A DNA stretch of 64,000 nucleotides from contig NZ_SKCH01000001.1 of NCBI RefSeq assembly GCF_005434945.1, positions 248,001 to 312,000 on the forward strand, given 5' to 3'. The DNA is from Prescottella subtropica (GTDB taxonomy: Bacteria > Actinomycetota > Actinomycetes > Mycobacteriales > Mycobacteriaceae). Shown piece by piece: positions 58,650 to 64,000 of the stretch (positions within the stretch are counted from its first letter, which is position 1; each line of letters opens with the position of its first letter). Both the position numbers and the translations under genes were made by a program. A model generated the notes under the pieces. That model worked only from the letters and a program-made list of their open reading frames with translations, was not told where the DNA came from and made no database searches.

Positions 58650-59240
58650 ATGAATGCGCAGTCGTCCCGTCGCCGGAGAGTTGCCGTGTGGATCGCGTCG
58701 ATCGTTGCGGTGCTGGCGGTGGCGGTGGGTGCGGTGTTGGTGTGGGCGCCGCCCCGGTATCTTCCGTGGGACACGGCGTCGTTCCCGGATGTGGATCGAA
58801 CGGCCTTGTCGCCCACGCAGGTTCGGGTCGTCGACCTGCTCGAGGCTGAGCATGCGGATCAGCGTCCGGGCACGTTCTATTCGGACGGTGCGCAGGAACC
58901 GTGGTGCGCCAACTTCGTCAGCTGGATCATGCGGGAGGCCGGCGAGCCGCTGTCCAATCCGAACTCGGGGTCGTGGCGGATCCCGGGCGTGTACACACTG
59001 CAGGAGTACTACCAGTCGCAGAACCGGCTCGAGTCGATCGGCAACGGCTACCGTCCGGTGGTCGGTGATGTGGTGTTGTACGACAACGAGTTCCGGCTCG
59101 GTCAGCACACCAATGTCGTGGTCGCGGTCGACGGTGACACCGCCACCACGGTCGGCGGGAACGAACTCGGCAAGATCCGGGTCCACGATCTGGACTGGCA
59201 GTCCGATCATGCGGTCGTCGGCTTCGGACGCCTGAACTGA
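58650..59240 (+). CDS. CHAP-domain exported amidase/peptidase
   Basis: 196 residues. Signal-anchor helix VAVWIASIVAVLAVAVGAVL, then a CHAP (NlpC/P60-like) domain with catalytic Cys in EPWCANFVSWIMREAG (about residue 90), His in RLGQHTNVVVAVDGD (near 155) and the following TTVGGNE. Likely cleaves peptidoglycan peptides or the glutathionyl-type amides outside the cell. Start supported by TACTCT 7 nt upstream. Confidence 0.85.
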   Translation: MNAQSSRRRRVAVWIASIVAVLAVAVGAVLVWAPPRYLPWDTASFPDVDRTALSPTQVRVVDLLEAEHADQRPGTFYSDGAQEPWCANFVSWIMREAGEPLSNPNSGSWRIPGVYTLQEYYQSQNRLESIGNGYRPVVGDVVLYDNEFRLGQHTNVVVAVDGDTATTVGGNELGKIRVHDLDWQSDHAVVGFGRLN

Positions 59241-59267
59241 GCCCACCGGAACCGAACACATCGAAAC

Positions 59268-59286
59268 TAAACATAGCCTTACCTAT
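59268..59286. promoter_or_regulatory. Candidate iron-box (IdeR/DtxR site)
   Basis: TAAACATAGCCTTACCTAT agrees with the DtxR/IdeR consensus TTAGGTTAGGCTAACCTAA at 12 of 19 positions, the right half (TAGCCTTACCTA) being strong. It sits 60 bp before the methyltransferase-cupin pair in a short A/T-rich stretch. Confidence 0.45.
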
Positions 59287-59346
59287 TTCAAGATTTTCTC
59301 CTAGAGTCGATGCAGAGGGGGATCGACCCGAAGGAGGCTGATCACG

Positions 59347-60159
59347 GTGACGGACCACGGACAGGGTGCCGAGCCGGCACGTATGCCGCTCGCGGACCGC
59401 GATGCCACCCATCTGCCCGGACATTGGCTCCTGGCCCGGCTGGGAAAGAAGGTGTTGCGGCCGGGTGGGCGTGAGCTGACCGAACGCATGTTGGCCGACG
59501 CCGGTGTCTCCGGCGCCGACGTCGTCGAACTTGCGCCCGGCCTGGGACGGACGGCCCGGGAGATCGTCGCCCGCGGCCCGCGCAGCTATCTCGGTGTGGA
59601 GGCCGACGACGACGCGGTACGACTGGCGCAGTCCGCGGTCGGCGCGGCGGGCACGGTGGTGCGCGGGGAGACGTCGGCGACCGGTCGCAGCGCTGCGACG
59701 GCCGATGTCGTCGTGGGGGAGGCGATGCTCACGATGCAGACGGATCGGCACAAGCGGGAGATCGTCGAGGAGGCGCGGCGGGTGCTCCGGCCCGGTGGCC
59801 GGTACGCGATCCACGAACTGGCGCTGACACCGGACGATCTCGCCGACGACACCAAGGACGAGATCCGCACGGCACTGGCCCGGTCCATCAAGGTCAATGC
59901 GCGTCCGCTGACGGCCGACGAATGGCGGTCCCTGCTGGACGACAACGGTTTCCGTGTCGAGACGGTGTCGTTCGCGCCGATGGCGTTGCTGCGGCCGCGT
60001 CGACTGATCGCCGACGAGGGTGTCCGCGGGACGCTGCGGTTCGTACGAAATCTGCTGCGCGACGCCGACGCCCGCACCCGTGTGCTCGCCATGCGGCGCA
60101 CCTTCACGACGTATCGTGACCATCTGACAGCCATCGAGGTGATTGCGAGAAAGGCGTAG
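59347..60159 (+). CDS. SAM-dependent methyltransferase, iron-box associated
   Basis: 270 residues. LPGHWLLARLGKKVLRPGGR, motif I DVVELAPGLGRTAREIV, YLGVEADDDAVRLAQ, then ADVVVGEAMLTMQTDRHKRE and RVLRPGGRYAIHELAL, followed by a C-terminal helical part (FVRNLLRDADARTRVLAMRR). A small-molecule methyltransferase. GTG start with AAGGAGG 10 nt upstream. The cupin gene follows after two bases, and a candidate iron box lies upstream, suggesting iron-responsive expression of the pair. Confidence 0.85.
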   Translation: MTDHGQGAEPARMPLADRDATHLPGHWLLARLGKKVLRPGGRELTERMLADAGVSGADVVELAPGLGRTAREIVARGPRSYLGVEADDDAVRLAQSAVGAAGTVVRGETSATGRSAATADVVVGEAMLTMQTDRHKREIVEEARRVLRPGGRYAIHELALTPDDLADDTKDEIRTALARSIKVNARPLTADEWRSLLDDNGFRVETVSFAPMALLRPRRLIADEGVRGTLRFVRNLLRDADARTRVLAMRRTFTTYRDHLTAIEVIARKA

Positions 60160-60161
60160 CG

Positions 60162-60485
60162 ATGACGGCGGAGACGAGCCTGGTACGGATCGACGGTTTG
60201 GTGACGTTCGAGCCGAAGGACGGTCCGATGCCGCGGATCGAACGCCTGTCCGCCGGCCCCGGCGTGACCGTCGTCCGCATGAGCTTCACGGCCGGTCAGG
60301 TCCTCGACGATCACAAGGCGGCGGCCCCGATCCTGGTGCAGGGCCTCGTGGGGAAGGTGGCGTTCGAGACCCAGGGCACGTCCGTCGATCTCGTGCCGGG
60401 CACCGCAGTCAACCTCGACACCGGCATCGTGCACCGACTCGTCGCGGCGGAGGATTCCGTCGTGGTGCTGTGCGTCCTGCGCTGA
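60162..60485 (+). CDS. Small cupin-domain protein
   Basis: 107 residues. Cupin barrel: VVRMSFTAGQVLDDHKAAAP, ILVQGLVGKVAFETQG, VPGTAVNLDTGIVHRLVAAEDS. Metal ligands would be His in DDHKAA and His in IVHRL; one of the usual pair (HxH) is missing, so metal binding is uncertain. Two bases after the methyltransferase stop, hence same transcript. Function unknown. Confidence 0.83.
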   Translation: MTAETSLVRIDGLVTFEPKDGPMPRIERLSAGPGVTVVRMSFTAGQVLDDHKAAAPILVQGLVGKVAFETQGTSVDLVPGTAVNLDTGIVHRLVAAEDSVVVLCVLR

Positions 60486-60494
60486 CGGTGTTCG

Positions 60495-62228
60495 TCACAT
60501 CCCGGGGGCGACCCAGCGAACTCCGGGGCCACGGCTCGGTCCGGAGGGATCCTTGACGGCGCGCCCGGACTGGCGCAGGTAGCGCAGCAGTGCAGTCACG
60601 TCCTTGCCGTCGGCGCCGGTCGCGGCGACGACGTCCCGGTTGGTGACGGCATCTCCGGCGCGGAGGCGTTCCTCGATCCAGTCCTGTACCGACACGGCCG
60701 CGATGTCGATCCCCGACGCGCCGCCCAGGCAGGTGCGAGCAGTCGAGGTCAGCACCCATTCGTCGCCGCGCTCGGTGACAGGCTGGACGATGTCGATATC
60801 GACGAGCCATTCCATCGTCTGCAACGCCTCGCTGGTTCCGGTCTGGGTCTGTGCGGTGACCTGCCGGAGCGTCATCAACGGCGCCTTGGACAGGTGTTTG
60901 AGCACGATGAGCGTGTTGACGGCGTCGATGGTGTCGGTTCCGTACCGGTGTCGGAGCCGGGCGAGGCCCGCGACGAACGCAGTATCGGGCCGGGAGGCGA
61001 CGAGCGTGACGCAGACGTGGAAGTCGTCCGCCTCGACTTCGGGCGCGGTGCGTCCGGTCGAGAGCATCGCCGACCACATTCGGTCGAATCCTCGGGACGA
61101 TTCCTCTGCGAGACCGAGCGCGCGCATCCCGGCCATGAGTCGATTGTTGCGCGGGACGGATTGGGTGGTCAGCAGGTGGTCGGATGTGACACCGAAGGGG
61201 AGGGCGCCCGGAGACCACAACTTCAGGACCCGGGGAGACTGGTCGACGACGACCGGAGAGGCCATCGACCAGTCCCGGTGGATCAGCGCGTTGGAGACCA
61301 CCTCGTCGACGGCCCTGTTCGGGAAGGCGGGCACCGCAACCTCTTGCCCTCCGGGCAGATTCACGCGGGCGATCTCCGCGTCCGCGTGTCGGCGCACCAG
61401 ATCCTGCACCTGATCGAACACGAGGACCAGCGCGCCACCGAGATCGGTGACGGCGGGTTCGCCACCGGGCACGGTGCGGCGCAGGTAGCGGACGGACACC
61501 ACCTCGGGTCGGTGCTGACCGAACAGCAGTTCGGCTGCGACGGTGAGTGATCCAGACGACGTCAGCAGTCCCAACTCGCGCAGCAGTGCGAGTGACTGTT
61601 CAGGGACGGCGGTGCTGTCGCCGACGGCGCGACGTTTCGCGGTGAGCAGGGTCCGGGCGCGAGTGATCGCAAGTGGATCGAGATCGTCCGCGGTGAGCAC
61701 GGAGGCGCGCGCTGTCATATCCGGGTTGGCGCGCGCGGAGTGCAAGTCGCGGCGTTCGTGTTCGGTGAGGGGGACACAGTCGGTTCCGATGCGCCGTGAG
61801 GCCGCCCCAGTGGTGCGCGAGTAGACGGACAGTCCGGCCGGGATGCGGACGAGGAGCAGTCGGTGCCCGTGGTAGTCGACGGCGCCGGCCTCCACCCGCA
61901 GGTTGGGGCGGGTCTTGTCGAACACCTTCCGTTCGATCCATTCGGCGTCGCGGTCGGTGCCGCTGAACGCGTCAGGTCCGGAACGCTTGTCGGACACCCC
62001 GAGGACGACGTGGGCGTCACCGCCGTCGCCGTTGGCGAAGCAGATGCACTCGTCGATGAGTGTCTCGGTGACCGCGGCGTCGGGGTTCCCGCGGCCGACG
62101 GGACGGCCGGGCACTCGAGCGGGATCCTCCTTGAAGTCCAGCACCGTGGATTCCTGTGAGTCGCCCGTGGCCCCGGCCCAGATCGCGTCGAGTGCGGTGT
62201 GGACCGTATCGGGGAGGGTGGGTGCCAT
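60495..62228 (-). CDS. AlbA_2/Schlafen-type ATP-binding protein (COG2865-like)
   Basis: 577 residues. N-terminal AlbA_2 domain (ESTVLDFKED, then CICFANGDGGDAHVVLGVSD, KTRPNLRVEAG, YSRTTGAASRRIG), a GHKL-type ATP-binding domain (AFPNRAVDEVVSNALIHRDW, LWSPGALPFGVTSDHLL, QSVPRNNRLMAGMRALGLAE), and a C-terminal part with winged-helix character (LTSTARTCL, RDVVAATGADGKDVTALLRY). Such proteins are treated as predicted regulators and Schlafen-domain members appear in defence loci. ATG fixed by TACCAT 6 nt upstream. A 38-bp palindrome covers the -35 region, so it is probably autorepressed. Confidence 0.85.
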   Translation of the reverse strand: MAPTLPDTVHTALDAIWAGATGDSQESTVLDFKEDPARVPGRPVGRGNPDAAVTETLIDECICFANGDGGDAHVVLGVSDKRSGPDAFSGTDRDAEWIERKVFDKTRPNLRVEAGAVDYHGHRLLLVRIPAGLSVYSRTTGAASRRIGTDCVPLTEHERRDLHSARANPDMTARASVLTADDLDPLAITRARTLLTAKRRAVGDSTAVPEQSLALLRELGLLTSSGSLTVAAELLFGQHRPEVVSVRYLRRTVPGGEPAVTDLGGALVLVFDQVQDLVRRHADAEIARVNLPGGQEVAVPAFPNRAVDEVVSNALIHRDWSMASPVVVDQSPRVLKLWSPGALPFGVTSDHLLTTQSVPRNNRLMAGMRALGLAEESSRGFDRMWSAMLSTGRTAPEVEADDFHVCVTLVASRPDTAFVAGLARLRHRYGTDTIDAVNTLIVLKHLSKAPLMTLRQVTAQTQTGTSEALQTMEWLVDIDIVQPVTERGDEWVLTSTARTCLGGASGIDIAAVSVQDWIEERLRAGDAVTNRDVVAATGADGKDVTALLRYLRQSGRAVKDPSGPSRGPGVRWVAPGM

Positions 62229-62234
62229 GTGTGG

Positions 62235-62240
62235 ATGGTA
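62235..62240 (-). promoter_or_regulatory. -10 element of leaderless AlbA_2 gene
   Basis: TACCAT on the minus strand, six bases before ATG 62228. Confidence 0.6.
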
Positions 62241-62245
62241 CCCAC

Positions 62246-62283
62246 AGTTGTTTCATAGTTGTTGAAACAACTATGAAACAACT
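62246..62283. promoter_or_regulatory. 38-bp palindromic operator of the AlbA_2 gene
   Basis: Arms 62246-62263 (AGTTGTTTCATAGTTGTT) and 62266-62283 are exact reverse complements with a two-base centre (GA). It sits 5 bp upstream of the -10 element and so covers the -35 region. The arm contains the repeated unit TTGTT, and TTGTTTCA/TGAAACAA form an inner inverted repeat with different phasing. The stretch is far more A/T-rich than the surroundings. A long RNA hairpin is an alternative, but the placement before the transcription start favours a protein site. Confidence 0.75.
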
Positions 62284-62371
62284 TGTCGGCGGCATGGCGT
62301 CGGGCGGCCTGCCGATACGGATCTACCGGCGGTGTAAGTGCAGGTAGGGATGCTTTTCCTATCGGGATGCG

Positions 62372-62393
62372 AGTTGTTTCGTAGTTGTCGAAC
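62372..62393 (+). repeat. Third copy of the palindrome arm
   Basis: AGTTGTTTCGTAGTTGTCGA followed by AC, matching the arm plus centre of the 62246 palindrome except two substitutions and a one-base difference. It lies 89 bp further, just after the end of the TetR gene, so the AlbA_2 promoter region (62229-62427) is bounded by related sites. Nothing else is recognised in this gap. Confidence 0.6.
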
Positions 62394-62427
62394 TGCCGGG
62401 CCGAGGTGATCGACCTCGTGGCTCCGC

Positions 62428-63042
62428 TCAGAGTTGTCCGCCGGTGACGTGCTGCAGGGCCTCGAGTCCGAGGCTGTTGCCGGTGGCGTTCGCGGGCAGG
62501 GCGGCGCCCCGTTCCGCGGCCCGTGCCGCGGACATCGCGGCGATCCAGGCCGCGAACACGGAGGCGGCCCGGGCGTGGGGGACGAGGGAATCGGCCGGGT
62601 GGTTCCCGCGCTCCACGGCATCGGTGATCAGTTGGGCCTGCACGCCCATCCAGCGCTGGAACACGTGTCCGGCGACGTCCGGTGGCCCCGAATCGAGGTG
62701 GGCGACGAGAGGATGCACGCGGGTGTCCGTGTTCTCGACCCGGTCGGTCCACCCGGCCGCGGTCATCGCCTGCAGCGCGTCCCGGACGGTGTCGACAACC
62801 GGTTCGTCGACGGGGCGTTCGAGAATCGCGTCGACGAACGCGTCGAGCCAACCGTCGAAGTAGGCGAGCAGGATCGCGGCCTTCGACGGGAAGTGGAGAT
62901 AGACGGTGCGCACCGCGACGTCGGCGGCCTCGGAGATGTTCTCGATCGAGGTCTCGGCGTAGCCGCGTTCGTCGAACAATGCGTCGGCGGCTGCCAGGAT
63001 CCGTGCCCGGGTGGAGGCTCTGCGGCGTTCCTGCCGGGTCAA
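62428..63042 (-). CDS. TetR family regulator (second)
   Basis: 204 residues from TTG 63042. Helix-turn-helix: RRRASTRARILAAADALFDE, RGYAETSIENISEAADVAVR, TVYLHFPSKAAILLAYFDGW. C-terminal ligand domain with an Ala-rich helix AASVFAAWIAAMSAARAAE. The TTG overlaps the stop of the membrane-protein gene (TTGA), so the two are translationally coupled and it likely regulates that gene. Longer upstream readings overlap the membrane gene and are rejected. Confidence 0.88.
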   Translation of the reverse strand: MTRQERRRASTRARILAAADALFDERGYAETSIENISEAADVAVRTVYLHFPSKAAILLAYFDGWLDAFVDAILERPVDEPVVDTVRDALQAMTAAGWTDRVENTDTRVHPLVAHLDSGPPDVAGHVFQRWMGVQAQLITDAVERGNHPADSLVPHARAASVFAAWIAAMSAARAAERGAALPANATGNSLGLEALQHVTGGQL

Positions 63043-63827
63043 GCCGGATCCGCCTGCGGCTTCGGGGCGAGCCTGGACACCAGCACGTTCCCGGCGACAC
63101 CCACGACGATCATGCCGATTCCGGCGGCGTCCGGCAGGGCATCGGTCACCCAGCCGAAGATGCCGGCGATCACGACGAACATCGGCACCCACGCGAACAG
63201 GGTGACGATCGACGGTGCGACTTCGATCTCCCCGCGGGTCGCCGCATCTGCGGCGCCGGCGTGGTCGGGGTAGAACTCGGTGAACGCGACCGCGAAGAAG
63301 ATCGCGGCCAGCGGCAGGATCCAGGCAGCCCAGAAGTTGCCCGGGTCGTCCAGGACCGCGTCGCCGAACAGTCCGGCCCCGGCGGAGAAGGCGAACGCAC
63401 CGGCCCACACGGACGAGATCGCATAGTTGATCTTGACGAACAGGGGTGTGTCCCAATACTCCTGCGGTGCCTGTTCTTTCGCATACGGCAGCGTGAACGG
63501 CCGCCGGACGAGAATCGTGACGACGACGAACAGTGCCAGGGCGGCGTTGGTGATCTCACCGGCCCACACCTCGATCCAGTCGACAGCACTGTCGGACGCG
63601 GCGAGACCCACGACGGCGAGCGCCGCGAAGAACAGCGCACCGAATGTGTCCAGGGCGTGGATCCTGACTCCGCGACGGGTGCCGAGCCACATCGTCAGCA
63701 GCGTCAGGCCCAGGGCGGCGCAGACGGCCTCCTCGAACCGGCCGGGCGCCGACAGGACTGCCATGAGAATCCACGGGGCGATACCCGACAGCGGTGACTT
63801 CAGGTACCCGTCGAGGAATTTCGTCAT
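63039..63827 (-). CDS. Polytopic membrane protein, unknown function
   Basis: 262 residues, about seven helices (GIAPWILMAVLSAPG, AVCAALGLTLLTMWLG, DTFGALFFAALAVVGLA, EITNAALALFVVVTILV, VWAGAFAFSAGAGLFGD, WILPLAAIFFAVAFTEFYPD, VTLFAWVPMFVVIAGIFGWV). Loop RRPFTLPYAKEQAPQEYWDT between helices is notable. ATG 63827 fixed by TACAGT 7 nt upstream. Coupled to the TetR gene. No family recognised. Confidence 0.75.
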   Translation of the reverse strand: MTKFLDGYLKSPLSGIAPWILMAVLSAPGRFEEAVCAALGLTLLTMWLGTRRGVRIHALDTFGALFFAALAVVGLAASDSAVDWIEVWAGEITNAALALFVVVTILVRRPFTLPYAKEQAPQEYWDTPLFVKINYAISSVWAGAFAFSAGAGLFGDAVLDDPGNFWAAWILPLAAIFFAVAFTEFYPDHAGAADAATRGEIEVAPSIVTLFAWVPMFVVIAGIFGWVTDALPDAAGIGMIVVGVAGNVLVSRLAPKPQADPA

Positions 63828-63834
63828 GCGGGAC

Positions 63835-63840
63835 ACTGTA
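63835..63840 (-). promoter_or_regulatory. -10 element of leaderless membrane-protein gene
   Basis: TACAGT on the minus strand, seven bases before ATG 63827. The remaining 160 bp to the right edge (63841-64000) show no supported gene. Confidence 0.55.
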
Positions 63841-64000
63841 TTCCGGGTGGAAGTGCACACGTACTACTTTTCGCGCAGTCGGGATCGAAAGTTTTCGAAC
63901 GGGCCGGGCACTGTTCGGCGGACGCCGATGCCGTCGTGCCGCCGCCGACAGAGGGTAGTGACGCACATCTCATTCGTGGCGTAGGTTGCATTCACGACGT

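Noticed and set aside
63841-64000. Gene at the right edge
   Set aside because: No frame with coding character or start signals; left unannotated.
1-64000. tRNA, rRNA, CRISPR, insertion sequence or prophage signals
   Set aside because: No cloverleaf-like T-arm motif in gene-free DNA, no regularly spaced repeats, and no transposase or integrase reading frame seen. The intein is the only mobile element.

Overview
The window reads as chromosome of a high-GC mycolic-acid actinobacterium, most likely a Rhodococcus or close Nocardiaceae relative. Evidence: strong G/C third-position bias, GTG/TTG starts, many ATGA-type gene overlaps, F420-dependent enzymes, a mIHF gene, a cutinase-family protein, and a core order that follows the Mycobacterium tuberculosis Rv0046c-Rv0058 neighbourhood (ino1, padR, DUF1707 protein, DUF5318 protein, ponA, GT87-like protein, rpsF, ssb, rpsR, rplI, dnaB with intein). 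That similarity is recalled, not computed.

Layout. 1-7.4 kb: partial solute-binding lipoprotein, F420 (LLM) oxidoreductase, a frameshifted small membrane gene, a lipoprotein, a Ddn-like F420 protein, then a carbohydrate ABC importer (ATPase, binding lipoprotein, two permeases, small membrane protein). 7.5-18 kb: two class A penicillin-binding proteins flanking an MFS transporter and a GntR(YtrA)-ABC operon, then a secreted protein of unknown function. 18-25 kb: DUF1254/DUF1214 protein; a corrinoid-type ABC importer operon under a cobalamin riboswitch and ending with a FhuF-like Fe-S protein; an ABC-F protein with a structured leader. 25-41 kb: the conserved core, with a tandemly duplicated pair of DUF1707/ectodomain genes, a third class A PBP, the S6-SSB-S18-L9 operon, and dnaB with a class 3 intein downstream of a DnaA-box-rich leader. 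41-49 kb: alpha/beta hydrolase, a three-gene operon interrupted by two in-frame TGA codons, cutinase-like protein, AIM24 protein, EthA-like monooxygenase, aminoglycoside-phosphotransferase-like protein, mIHF, enoyl-CoA hydratase. 49-64 kb: aminopeptidase N, a 43-residue hydrophobic peptide, FetB-like permease, PhoD phosphatase, DUF222-HNH protein, TetR/ZapE divergent pair, methyltransferases, CHAP protein, cupin, an AlbA_2/Schlafen-type ATP-binding protein behind a 38-bp palindrome, and a TetR-membrane protein pair.

Regulation visible in the sequence: at least eleven genes, and a twelfth whose frame is interrupted, have a TANNNT hexamer ending 6-7 nt before the start codon, the signature of leaderless transcripts; this also fixes several start sites. 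Strong palindromes act as terminators, operators or attenuators. Best leads for something new: the AlbA_2 gene with its palindrome array, the UGA-interrupted operon, the four-copy ectodomain cluster, the conserved C-terminal tail shared by all three PBPs, the hairpin inside the sugar permease 5' end, and the 43-residue peptide. No tRNA, rRNA, CRISPR array or insertion sequence was recognised.
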